64,000 bases of DNA from UKL13-3 sp943369665. GTDB lineage: Bacteria > Bacteroidota > Bacteroidia > UKL13-3. Numbering within the stretch: the stretch's first letter is position 1; each line of letters opens with the position of its first letter. The DNA lies in assembly GCA_943369665.1 (NCBI GenBank), contig CALRNX020000013.1, positions 1-64,000 on the forward strand, written 5' to 3'. The notes beneath the pieces were generated by a model that was given only the letters and a program-made list of their open reading frames with translations, ran no database searches and was not told where the DNA came from. This document shows, piece after piece, positions 7,539 through 15,227 of this stretch. Position numbers and translations under genes: made by a program.

Positions 7539-7952
7539 ATGTCGGTAAATAAAGTCATATTAATAGGACATTTGGGAAAAGACCCCTTGGTGAGATATTT
7601 GGACAGCGAACGGGTGGTTGCTACTTTCACTTTGGCTACCAATGAAACCTTTACCAATAAAAATGGTGAACGAAAAGTTGAAACCGAGTGGCATAATATT
7701 GAAATGTGGGATTCTCTGGCTAAAATTGCAGAGAAATACTTAAAAAAAGGAATGTTGCTTTATGTGGAAGGCAAAATAAAATCGGAGAGCTGGACAGACA
7801 AGAATGGACAGGAACATATTGGTAAAAAAATCAGAGTAGCCAGTATGAACCTGCTTGGAAGCAAGCCTCCGGAGCATGAAGAACCCGAACATAAAAACAT
7901 CAGTCCAACAACAACGAATTTATCCAATTTGGGAGACGATCTCCCATTTTGA
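7539..7952 (+). CDS. ssb: Single-stranded DNA-binding protein
   Basis: This 137-residue protein has the OB-fold start MSVNKVILIGHLGKDP, the conserved WHNIEMWDSLAKIAEKYLKKG stretch in the middle, and the acidic C-terminal tip DDLPF that recruits partner proteins. The linker is short (about 25 residues), so it is compact compared with E. coli SSB (about 178 residues). It protects ssDNA in replication and repair. It lies 9 bp after mutY and 23 bp before gldE and is probably co-transcribed with them. A second ssb elsewhere in the genome is possible, as many Bacteroidota have more than one. Confidence 0.93.
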   Translation: MSVNKVILIGHLGKDPLVRYLDSERVVATFTLATNETFTNKNGERKVETEWHNIEMWDSLAKIAEKYLKKGMLLYVEGKIKSESWTDKNGQEHIGKKIRVASMNLLGSKPPEHEEPEHKNISPTTTNLSNLGDDLPF

Positions 7953-7975
7953 TTGTATCACTTAAATAAATTATT

Positions 7976-9325
7976 TTGGAATCAATTACCGGAGAACCTC
8001 CGTCCCAAACACTTTTTACAGTGTTGTCTATTATCAACACACTTGATTCGTCATCTGTTATCACAGTGTCTATTTGTGGACTTATTGCGTTAGCATTAGT
8101 AGGTTGTTCAGCCATTATTTCGGGTTCCGAAAACGCATTTTTCTCACTCAGCAAAGTTCAGGTAAACGAGCTTACACAAAATGAAGGACAAGGCACCAAT
8201 TACCTAGGCCATTTGCTCAACCACCCCAAAAAATTACTGGCAACCATTTTACTTACAAACACCTTTGTAAATATTGCAATGGTCATGGTATCATCATTAA
8301 TGCTGGATATTATTTTTGATTTTGAATCCACTCCTTTGTTAGGATTCTTTTTCGAAATCATTCTGGTAACCTTTGTATTGGTACTATTCGGTGAAGTAAT
8401 GCCTAAAATATATGCTTCGCAAAATGCGGTAAAACTGTCTAAATGGATGGCCTTCCCCATGTTCGTGCTCAGCAAAATATTCTCTCCATTTGTATATGTT
8501 TTGGAAAAATCAACTTCAATTATTGATAAACGTATAACCAAAAAAGGTCATATCCTTTCCATTGATGAATTGACACATGCAATTGATATTACAGCTGAAG
8601 CAGATACACCTAAGCAGGAAAAATTTATTTTAAAATCGATCGTCAATTTCGGCAATACGAATGTAAAGCAGATCATGCGTTTGCGCCCTGACATGAGTGC
8701 GTTGGATGCAACTGTAAACTTTGCCGAGCTGCTCAATAAAATTAACAACTGGGGATATTCACGCGTACCTGTATACAGAGATAGCCTGGATCAGATTATT
8801 GGTGTTTTATACATTAAAGATCTATTACCCCATATGCATAAGGGTGATGAGTTTGACTGGATCAAATTGATTCGCAAACCGTATTTTGTTCCCGAAAGTA
8901 AAAAGATTGATGACCTGTTAAAAGAGTTTCAAAGCAAGCGTGTTCATCTTGCCATTGTGGTGGATGAGTTTGGCGGAACCTCTGGTATCGTCACAATGGA
9001 AGACATTTTGGAGGAAATATTTGGTGAAATAAATGATGAATTTGATGAAGAAGAATCGTTCTTCTCAAAGATCAATAACCATACATTTGTATTTGAAGCC
9101 AAGATGCTGATCAATGACGCGTGCAAAATGATGGAGGTTGATACCAACATATTTGATGAAGTGCGCAATGAAGCTGATACAATTGGGGGAATGTTGCTTG
9201 AAGTATCAGGGCATTTACCCGAAATCAATGAATCCATCATTATTGATCAGTTTACATTCATTATTGAAGCTGCAGATAATCGTAAAATAAAACGCGTTAA
9301 AGTAATAATCGGAGAACATGCATAA
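7976..9325 (+). CDS. gldE: Gliding motility-associated protein GldE (CNNM/CBS hemolysin-C family)
   Basis: This 449-residue membrane protein has a CNNM transmembrane domain (four helices in about residues 25-170, with the conserved SGSENAFFSLSK near 47-58), then a CBS pair (SRVPVYRDSLDQIIGVLYIK and HLAIVVDEFGGTSGIVTMED), then a CorC/HlyC C-terminal domain. The family includes divalent-cation exporters. In Bacteroidota GldE works with GldD and is linked to gliding and T9SS function. The start is TTG at 7976 (MESITGEPPS), chosen because the GEPPS motif is conserved at GldE N-termini and no ATG is available nearby. It overlaps gldD by 8 bp. Confidence 0.9.
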   Translation: MESITGEPPSQTLFTVLSIINTLDSSSVITVSICGLIALALVGCSAIISGSENAFFSLSKVQVNELTQNEGQGTNYLGHLLNHPKKLLATILLTNTFVNIAMVMVSSLMLDIIFDFESTPLLGFFFEIILVTFVLVLFGEVMPKIYASQNAVKLSKWMAFPMFVLSKIFSPFVYVLEKSTSIIDKRITKKGHILSIDELTHAIDITAEADTPKQEKFILKSIVNFGNTNVKQIMRLRPDMSALDATVNFAELLNKINNWGYSRVPVYRDSLDQIIGVLYIKDLLPHMHKGDEFDWIKLIRKPYFVPESKKIDDLLKEFQSKRVHLAIVVDEFGGTSGIVTMEDILEEIFGEINDEFDEEESFFSKINNHTFVFEAKMLINDACKMMEVDTNIFDEVRNEADTIGGMLLEVSGHLPEINESIIIDQFTFIIEAADNRKIKRVKVIIGEHA

Positions 9326-9887
9326 ACTTTTATTGGGCTTGGCCATCATACTTACGCTCGTTTCTTGTGAAGACGATTACAGTCCAAAACCAAGAGGATT
9401 TCAACGTATATGCTTTCCTACCCGTACATATGCTCCGTATCATTCGGATTGCGGATTTACGTTTGACGTTCCGCATTATGCCTCAGTAAGTATTGATACA
9501 CACCCAACTGCTGAGAAATGTTGGTACAATGTATTCTACACTCCTTTTAATGCTACCCTCCACTTAAGCTATAAGCCCTACCAAAACCAAAATGAACTGT
9601 ACAGGCTTACTGAAGATGCACGAACATTGGTTTATAAACATACCATTAAGGCCGATGAAATTTATGAGACAGAGATCAGCAACGCATACTTAAAAGGCAT
9701 GCTTTATGAATTGAGCGGAAACACAGCAACCAATTTCCAATTTTATGTAATGGATAGTACGGGAAATTTTATGAGAGGAGCCCTCTATTTTAATACAAAA
9801 ACCAATAACGATTCTATTGCTCCGGTATTGGATTTTATTAAAACAGATATTCTACATTCATTGGAAAGTCTCAGATGGGCTAAATAA
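9318..9887 (+). CDS. gldD: Gliding motility lipoprotein GldD
   Basis: This 189-residue lipoprotein has signal peptide MHKLLLGLAIILTLVSC with cysteine 17 as the lipidation site. The mature start (YSPKPRGFQRICFP) matches the YTPKPRGY-x-RI-x-FP motif of GldD. The rest is a single periplasmic or outer-membrane-anchored domain. GldD is required for gliding in Flavobacterium and is linked to T9SS. It overlaps gldE by 8 bp, the usual tight pairing, and faces the methyltransferase gene 7 bp away. Confidence 0.92.
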   Translation: MHKLLLGLAIILTLVSCEDDYSPKPRGFQRICFPTRTYAPYHSDCGFTFDVPHYASVSIDTHPTAEKCWYNVFYTPFNATLHLSYKPYQNQNELYRLTEDARTLVYKHTIKADEIYETEISNAYLKGMLYELSGNTATNFQFYVMDSTGNFMRGALYFNTKTNNDSIAPVLDFIKTDILHSLESLRWAK

Positions 9888-9894
9888 TCCAAGG

Positions 9895-11097
9895 TTATTC
9901 ATCAGTATGTTTAATACAGTGAAATACTTGCTTGGTATTGGACGCATCCATTGAAAAAAAGAAATAGTGTTCTCCCCCATCTTTTAATCCCGACATTTTT
10001 CGTAACTCGGCTACTTCCATCGGAAAATTTCGTTTAGCAATATTGGCTTTTGTAATGGTTGATCGTTGCAAATATGCTTTGAGTTTGGCTTTGCTAAACT
10101 CAAAGATGGAAACGACCTTAAACACCCTGCCGAAAAAGTTGGGCACCTCCATTTCACTTAATCCGTAAATACTGTTTTTAGCCAACTGGTGTACCTGGTT
10201 TTGTTGCAAATAAGGTGTTGCCAAATACGATTTAATAAGTGCCAAACCGGGCTCATAAAACCAAGAACCAGTGTTTTTATAATCAACCTGATCAGCTGTG
10301 AAAGGGTACATGAGTGCGAATTGCTGCTTTTGCTCCCCATCAAGATCCACAGCCGAGATAATTGTTTCACAGGGTTCATTGATGAGGTGAACAAGTATTT
10401 CTTTTACTTCATTTTTATGTGAAACAACCCAAATCTGTTTAATGGTCTTTAACTCATTCATAAGAGCATGTATATCCAACATCGGAGATACTTTAAGCAG
10501 AATATTGGAAGTAAAACCAAACAGCTTATGTCGGATGGTTAAAATATTAGGTTCAGCGTCAGCCAGCACAATGGCCCTTTTTGCCGAAGCCCTTCTATCG
10601 GAGTCCAGATAAACCCAATCATACTTATCCACATTTTTACCAACAAAATCGTAAGCATCGTCATCCAATCTTTCAATATTTGAAACGCCCAATTTTTCAA
10701 AATTGCGCCTGACTATCTTGTTTAGCTGATCATCAATATCCAAAGAAACAACTCGCTTAAACTTACTTGCAAAAGCCCAGTCATCCACACCCAACCCTCC
10801 TGAAAGGTCTAAAATTTGCTCCCCATTAATACAATCGGCCTTAAAGAAAGCCAATACCTCACTGCTGCTTTGTTCAAAACTTTGAGGCGTAAAATGAGCA
10901 TAAACACCTGTAAATGAAGGAAGTTTAGACTTTGCCTTGGGATAAATCAAGAGCTGATCGGCTAAAAATGCAGTATCGAAGTCAAACTTTCCTGCATGAC
11001 TCAGCGTGAACTGTATCCTATTTTGCTCACCAATAAATGGACGAATATCAAAATAAATGAACGAATCTGGAATATTATTATACCTTTGTACCAACAA
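9895..11097 (-). CDS. Class I SAM-dependent methyltransferase with THUMP-like C-terminal domain
   Basis: This 400-residue protein has SAM motif I ILDLSGGLGVDDWAFA near residue 95, motif II VVSLDIDD, and DWVYLDSDRRAS in the catalytic position where the family usually has YLDPxRR. The C-terminal part with TKANIAKRNFPMEVAELRKM matches the THUMP-like domain found in Bacteroidota and Actinobacteria methyltransferases of unknown RNA substrate. The replacement of DP by DS in the motif is mildly unusual. The start (MLVQRYNN) lies 16 bp from a divergent small lipoprotein gene whose promoter box overlaps this N-terminus. Substrate unknown; probably RNA. Confidence 0.85.
   Translation of the reverse strand: MLVQRYNNIPDSFIYFDIRPFIGEQNRIQFTLSHAGKFDFDTAFLADQLLIYPKAKSKLPSFTGVYAHFTPQSFEQSSSEVLAFFKADCINGEQILDLSGGLGVDDWAFASKFKRVVSLDIDDQLNKIVRRNFEKLGVSNIERLDDDAYDFVGKNVDKYDWVYLDSDRRASAKRAIVLADAEPNILTIRHKLFGFTSNILLKVSPMLDIHALMNELKTIKQIWVVSHKNEVKEILVHLINEPCETIISAVDLDGEQKQQFALMYPFTADQVDYKNTGSWFYEPGLALIKSYLATPYLQQNQVHQLAKNSIYGLSEMEVPNFFGRVFKVVSIFEFSKAKLKAYLQRSTITKANIAKRNFPMEVAELRKMSGLKDGGEHYFFFSMDASNTKQVFHCIKHTDE
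11081..11088 (+). promoter_or_regulatory. -7 promoter element of the small lipoprotein gene
   Basis: TACCTTTG is a perfect TAnnTTTG box on the plus strand, inside the 5' end of the divergent methyltransferase gene. The predicted start near 11092 leaves a leader of about 22 nt before ATG 11114. No clear -33 TTG is present. Confidence 0.45.
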
Positions 11098-11113
11098 CAG
11101 TTTTATTTTTTTT

Positions 11114-11233
11114 ATGAAAAAATCAATTCTAATAATCGTTTGTGCATTTGCACTGTTGGGTTTAAGCTCTTGTAAGAGTTCTTGCCCAAAGTTTCAAATC
11201 AACCTGCCTTCTATAGGAAGCTCTATCAAATAA
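11114..11233 (+). CDS. Small lipoprotein, 39 residues
   Basis: The ORF begins MKKSILIIVCAFALLGLSSC, a textbook lipoprotein signal with lipobox LSS-C (Cys20), leaving a mature peptide of only 20 residues (KSSCPKF...SSIK). A perfect TAnnTTTG box lies 25 bp upstream, which supports real expression. Tiny lipoproteins of this type are common and usually unannotated in Bacteroidota; function unknown. It ends 9 bp before the convergent OsmC gene. Confidence 0.6.
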   Translation: MKKSILIIVCAFALLGLSSCKSSCPKFQINLPSIGSSIK

Positions 11234-11242
11234 TTGCCTGCT

Positions 11243-11650
11243 TTACACGTAAGTAAAGCTCACCCGTTGCTCCAAATCTTTATGTAAGCTTTTTGCAACC
11301 GGACAGTCGTGCGCAATTTGTTCCAACCTCATTTTTTGTGGATAAGTTAAATTGTTTTCCACAATCGTAATTTCAATCTCAATGGCTGCAACTCGCCTTG
11401 GATTTGAAGCCATTATTTTTTTTACGGTTAACACAGTTCCTTCCAATTTTAACTCTTCAGCTCTTGTTTGGATTGCAATTGTTGTCATGATACAACTTGC
11501 CAACGACACAGCCAGGAGATCCGTTGGTGAAAAACTCTGGGCTTTCCCATGGTTATCCAAAGGAGCATCTGTAAATATTTGCGTACCTGAATATATGTGG
11601 GTTGCCAGGGTTCTAAGTTCTCCCTGGTAAATCAATTCGGAAGTATTCAT
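11243..11650 (-). CDS. OsmC-family peroxiredoxin
   Basis: This 135-residue protein has the two redox cysteines of the OsmC/Ohr fold, in SLASCIMTT (about Cys53) and AHDCPVAKSL (about Cys118), plus the conserved FSPTDLLAVSLASC helix start. These dimeric enzymes reduce organic hydroperoxides. The spacing and the DCPVAKSL motif place it in the general OsmC (YhfA-like) group rather than Ohr. Its promoter box (TACTTTTG on the minus strand, 11673-11680) overlaps the divergent promoter region of the next gene. Confidence 0.9.
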   Translation of the reverse strand: MNTSELIYQGELRTLATHIYSGTQIFTDAPLDNHGKAQSFSPTDLLAVSLASCIMTTIAIQTRAEELKLEGTVLTVKKIMASNPRRVAAIEIEITIVENNLTYPQKMRLEQIAHDCPVAKSLHKDLEQRVSFTYV

Positions 11651-11659
11651 ATTTGTTAG

Positions 11660-11680
11660 TACATTTGAAAGTCAAAAGTA
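11660..11680. promoter_or_regulatory. Divergent -7 boxes between osmC-like and the outer-membrane gene
   Basis: TACATTTG on the plus strand (11660-11667) and TACTTTTG read on the minus strand (11673-11680) are both perfect TAnnTTTG matches only 5 bp apart. They serve the gene at 11699 and osmC respectively and would compete for polymerase. Confidence 0.5.
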
Positions 11681-11698
11681 ATCAAAGCTTCATTTTAA

Positions 11699-12448
11699 AT
11701 GCTAAAATCGTGTAATATTTTATGGGTTCTATGTTGCCTGTTGGCACTTAGTGCTGACGCACAAAATGAAGCTATAACAGAATCACAACTTTTTTACCGC
11801 AAACGCATCACAGCAGGTGCAAATTTAAACAGCAGTGGTTTGGGCGGATTGAATTACAAATACGGCTGGCACAAAACAGCACTCACAAAAAACATGGTGG
11901 ATATTGAGCTGTCGCGCATTCGTCATTATAAAGAAACGCGTATCAGCGGAAACTCTGATAACCCCCAACAATATACATTTGGCCGATTGAACATGTTGTT
12001 TTCGTTGAAGACCGGATATGGTCAAACGATTTTTTTAACGGAAAGACCTTATAAAAATGCGGTACAAATTAATTTCAATTATAATTTTGGTTTAAGCACC
12101 GCATTACTCAAACCCATTTATTTGGATGTTTACTATAAGAACCCGGATGGGGCCGGTGGTTTTGTAAAATCGGAACGATATGATCCTGCAATTCACACCA
12201 ACCAAAGCTTGATTTATGGCAACTCTTCTTTTTTTAAGGGAATCAGTAACACTACAGCGATGTTTGGTGCTTACGGCAGAGCAAGTTTTGCGGTTGAATG
12301 GGGTGCATTTCCGGAAGAATTTCATTGCGTTGAAGCAGGCATCACTCTTGATGTTTTTCCGCAAGGATTACCACTAATGGCTTTCGAGCCTAAAAGTACT
12401 TTATTATTTAATTTTTTTGTTGGATACCAATTCGGTTGGAATAAGTGA
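11699..12448 (+). CDS. Predicted outer-membrane beta-barrel protein
   Basis: This 249-residue protein starts with the signal peptide MLKSCNILWVLCCLLALSADAQ. The mature part shows alternating hydrophobic and polar strands with many aromatic girdle residues (YKYGWHKTAL, INFNYNFGLS, LLFNFFVGYQFGW) and ends in an aromatic-rich final strand, as expected for an outer-membrane barrel. I do not recognise a named family. It is transcribed directly into lipA (1 bp between stop and ATG), so it is in the same transcript although no functional link to lipoate is obvious. Confidence 0.65.
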   Translation: MLKSCNILWVLCCLLALSADAQNEAITESQLFYRKRITAGANLNSSGLGGLNYKYGWHKTALTKNMVDIELSRIRHYKETRISGNSDNPQQYTFGRLNMLFSLKTGYGQTIFLTERPYKNAVQINFNYNFGLSTALLKPIYLDVYYKNPDGAGGFVKSERYDPAIHTNQSLIYGNSSFFKGISNTTAMFGAYGRASFAVEWGAFPEEFHCVEAGITLDVFPQGLPLMAFEPKSTLLFNFFVGYQFGWNK

Positions 12449-12449
12449 T

Positions 12450-13316
12450 ATGATTGAACTACCTACATTAACAGAACAGCGTGTAAAAAAACCATCGTGG
12501 TTAAAAGTAAAATTACCAACAGGCGAAAACTACCGTAAGGTGCGCAAGCTGGTTGACGAATATAAACTTCATACGATTTGTGAAAGTGGCAACTGCCCGA
12601 ATATGGGTGAATGCTGGGGCGAAGGAACAGCAACTTTTATGATCCTTGGGAATACCTGCACAAGAAGTTGTTCTTTTTGTGCTGTAGCAACCGGCAGGAA
12701 CAATGAATATGATACTGATGAGCCAATGCGCGTAGCTGAAGCTATCAGGTTGATGGGTGTAAAACATGCAGTACTTACCTCGGTAAACAGGGACGGCTTG
12801 CCTGATAAAGGGGCAACGGTATGGGCCGATACCATTCGATTGGTAAAACAGTTAAACCCTAATACAACAATGGAAACATTGATCCCTGATTTCATGAGTA
12901 AATGGGATCTATTGTATCAGGTAATTGATGAAAAACCGGAAGTGGTTTCGCATAATATGGAAACGGTAAAACGTTTGTACCGCAAAGTACGCCCACAAGC
13001 AAAATACGAACGTAGCCTGGAGCAAACTTTAAAAACCAAAGAACGTGGTCGCAGAACAAAATCCGGGATCATGCTTGGATTGGGTGAAACAGAAAACGAA
13101 GTGTTTGAAATCATGGATGATTTGGTTGCACACGGATGTGATGTATTAACCCTTGGTCAATATTTGCAACCTACCAAAATGCACTTAGCTGTTGAAGAAT
13201 TTATCACACCAGAGCAATTTGATTATTACAAAATAGCCGGAATGGAGAAAGGATTTAAGTATGTAGAATCGGGAGCTTTGGTCCGTTCTTCGTATCATGC
13301 CGAAAGACATATTTAA
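12450..13316 (+). CDS. lipA: Lipoyl synthase
   Basis: This 288-residue radical SAM enzyme inserts two sulfurs into protein-bound octanoyl groups to make lipoate. The auxiliary cluster motif is CESGNCPNMGEC (CX4CX5C), the radical SAM cluster motif is CTRSCSFC (CX3CX2C), and the conserved C-terminal RSS motif is in ALVRSSYHAE. ATG 12450 (MIELPTLTEQ) follows the upstream stop by 1 bp and gives the normal family N-terminus; an alternative start at 12417 would overlap the previous gene. lipB is not in the window. Confidence 0.96.
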   Translation: MIELPTLTEQRVKKPSWLKVKLPTGENYRKVRKLVDEYKLHTICESGNCPNMGECWGEGTATFMILGNTCTRSCSFCAVATGRNNEYDTDEPMRVAEAIRLMGVKHAVLTSVNRDGLPDKGATVWADTIRLVKQLNPNTTMETLIPDFMSKWDLLYQVIDEKPEVVSHNMETVKRLYRKVRPQAKYERSLEQTLKTKERGRRTKSGIMLGLGETENEVFEIMDDLVAHGCDVLTLGQYLQPTKMHLAVEEFITPEQFDYYKIAGMEKGFKYVESGALVRSSYHAERHI

Positions 13317-13393
13317 ATATTAAATGTCTTTCTAAAATTCCTCACTAAACTTTATTTGCACCCCAAATTGGGATAAATTTTCCCCAACTTAAA

Positions 13394-13415
13394 TATGCTC
13401 ATAAACATGAGCATA
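13394..13415. repeat. Hairpin in the ompA-like leader region
   Basis: TATGCTCAT (13394-13402) and ATGAGCATA (13407-13415) form a perfect 9-bp stem with loop AAAC. A shorter palindrome CCCAAATTGGG lies at 13362-13372. No T run follows, so these look like protein-binding or RNA leader elements of the OmpA gene rather than the lipA terminator. Confidence 0.5.
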
Positions 13416-13483
13416 CTACCTAACTTGCTGTATATCTTAGCTCTGAAGCCGAAAGCTATTGCTTGGCATGTTTTTTAGCCCAC

Positions 13484-13508
13484 ACTTAGCCAAGGAGGAC
13501 TAAGTATG
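13484..13508 (+). promoter_or_regulatory. Shine-Dalgarno presented in a hairpin loop next to the start codon
   Basis: AGGAGG (13493-13498) lies 7 nt before ATG 13506, an ideal Shine-Dalgarno. It sits in the 10-nt loop of a stem formed by ACTTAG (13484-13489) and CTAAGT (13500-13505), and the stem ends exactly at the ATG. Strong Shine-Dalgarno sites are rare in Bacteroidota. Confidence 0.7.
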
Positions 13509-15062
13509 AAAAATAAATTACTAGTGGCTGGATTAGTTTTATCTACCACCATATTACAAGCACAAACAATTGACCGGAAATGGAATATCGGTTTTCACGG
13601 TGGTTATAAAGAATACTCCGGTGATTTGGGAAATGGCTTTTTACATTTTGATGAAAAAACCGCCACAAATACCATTACCGGAGGTGTTACCCTTGATCGT
13701 TATTTAAACAGATCATTCAATTTTGGGGTCATGGGGAACTATGGTTCGTGGGGATATTTTGAAGGCCCGAGTCCTACATTTAAAGTAGATGTTTTACACT
13801 TAAACGCCAACTTCAGATACAAATTCAACAATGGGTACATGATTGAAGAAAACAGCGTTTTGCAACCCTATATACTAGCCGGGGGTGGGATGAATTTTAT
13901 GACTGCAAAAAGTTCATATTCAACTGACGGAAATAGTCTTATAGGTGTAGCTGCAGTTGGAATTAATTTTCAACTTTCCGAAGCTGTAGGATTGAATTAT
14001 CAAGCAACTTATGCCTATGATTTTACAAGTGATACCCGTGATTTAAATGCGGATAAAGCACCCAATGATGCGATGCTGATGCATACCATCGGACTTAACT
14101 TTAATATTGGAAAAGCACCCGATCTGGATGGAGATGGTGTAAGTGATAAAAAAGATAAATGCCCGGGAACACCCAGATTGGCCAAAGTTGATTTAGACGG
14201 CTGTCCAATTGATACCGATAAAGATGGTGTAGCTGATTATGAGGATGCTTGTCCGAATGAGGGTGGCACTGTAAAAGGATGTCCGGACCGAGATAAGGAT
14301 GGCATTGCCGACAAAGATGATGCATGCCCTGATGTGTCAGGTTTGGCTGGTATGCAAGGCTGTCCTGATACCGATGGTGATGGAGTTATCGATTCTAAAG
14401 ACGAATGCCCGAATGTAAAAGGTGTATTGGCATTTGCCGGTTGTCCTGATACGGATGGTGACGGAGTGAAAGACACTGAGGATAAATGCCCGAATGTAAA
14501 AGGTGTGAAATTATTTGAAGGATGCCCTGATACCGATGGTGATAGTATTCCTGATATGACAGATATGTGTCCTAATCAAAAAGGGCCTTTGGCCACCAAA
14601 GGGTGTCCTGATACAGACCTGGACGGAATACATGATGGAATAGACAAATGCCCTACCATTGCAGGGGTAAAAGAAAACGGAGGATGTCCTGTTGTGAAAG
14701 CCGAGTACAAACAATTATTCCAAAAAGCATTGCAAGGTATCCAGTTCGAAACTGGCAAAGCGGTAATCAAAAAACAATCCAACGCTATTTTAGATGCAAT
14801 TGTTAAAATGATGAAAGAAAACCCAAGCTATATATTAAAAATTGGCGGACACACAGATGATGTTGGAAATGATGCTGCGAATTTAACCTTATCGCAAAAC
14901 AGAGCGGATGCAGTTGCCAAATATTTGATTGAACATGGTGTTGAACCAAACAGGGTTGCGGCAACAGGATACGGAGAAACACAACCTGTAAATTCAAACA
15001 AAACCGCAGCAGGAAAAGCCCGTAATCGTAGAGTTGAACTTGATCTTGAATATACTGAATAA
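13506..15062 (+). CDS. OmpA-family outer-membrane protein with thrombospondin type 3 repeats
   Basis: This 518-residue protein has a signal peptide (MKNKLLVAGLVLSTTILQAQ), an N-terminal beta-barrel of about 180 residues, then about eight calcium-binding TSP3-like repeats (pattern DTDGDGV-x(5)-DxCP) over residues 200-400, and a C-terminal OmpA peptidoglycan-binding domain (IGGHTDDVGND, then LSQNRADAVAKYLIEHGV, then ARNRRVELDL). It should link the outer membrane to the cell wall with a Ca-stiffened spacer. Expression is probably high and regulated: it has an unusual Shine-Dalgarno hairpin upstream and a strong terminator downstream. Confidence 0.93.
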   Translation: MKNKLLVAGLVLSTTILQAQTIDRKWNIGFHGGYKEYSGDLGNGFLHFDEKTATNTITGGVTLDRYLNRSFNFGVMGNYGSWGYFEGPSPTFKVDVLHLNANFRYKFNNGYMIEENSVLQPYILAGGGMNFMTAKSSYSTDGNSLIGVAAVGINFQLSEAVGLNYQATYAYDFTSDTRDLNADKAPNDAMLMHTIGLNFNIGKAPDLDGDGVSDKKDKCPGTPRLAKVDLDGCPIDTDKDGVADYEDACPNEGGTVKGCPDRDKDGIADKDDACPDVSGLAGMQGCPDTDGDGVIDSKDECPNVKGVLAFAGCPDTDGDGVKDTEDKCPNVKGVKLFEGCPDTDGDSIPDMTDMCPNQKGPLATKGCPDTDLDGIHDGIDKCPTIAGVKENGGCPVVKAEYKQLFQKALQGIQFETGKAVIKKQSNAILDAIVKMMKENPSYILKIGGHTDDVGNDAANLTLSQNRADAVAKYLIEHGVEPNRVAATGYGETQPVNSNKTAAGKARNRRVELDLEYTE

Positions 15063-15130
15063 AAATATTTCTGGGATCTTCCATGTAGATCAGTGAGTAG
15101 GTATACATGGAAAGTTTCATAGGCTAGAAA

Positions 15131-15162
15131 AAGTTCCCGCCCTCCCAGGGCGGGACTTTTTT
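15131..15162 (+). terminator. Intrinsic terminator of the OmpA gene
   Basis: A GC-rich stem (GTTCCCGCCCT with AGGGCGGGAC, one bulge) around a CCC loop is followed by seven T residues. It separates the OmpA gene from uvrB. Confidence 0.9.
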
Positions 15163-15206
15163 GTTTTTACACCAAACTCTTTTCCTCATTTTGTATCCAA
15201 CTTCAT

Positions 15207-15214
15207 TACATTTG
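15207..15214 (+). promoter_or_regulatory. -7 promoter element of uvrB
   Basis: TACATTTG is a perfect TAnnTTTG match 13 bp upstream of the uvrB ATG, giving a leader of about 10 nt. The upstream TTG (15191-15193) is too close (13 bp) to be a good -33. Confidence 0.45.
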
Positions 15215-15227
15215 TTTTTATACAACA

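Noticed and set aside
14101..14714. Several minus-strand frames opposite the TSP3 repeats
   Set aside because: They arise from the repetitive DxDGDG-coding DNA read backwards and are low-complexity Ser, Pro and His strings.
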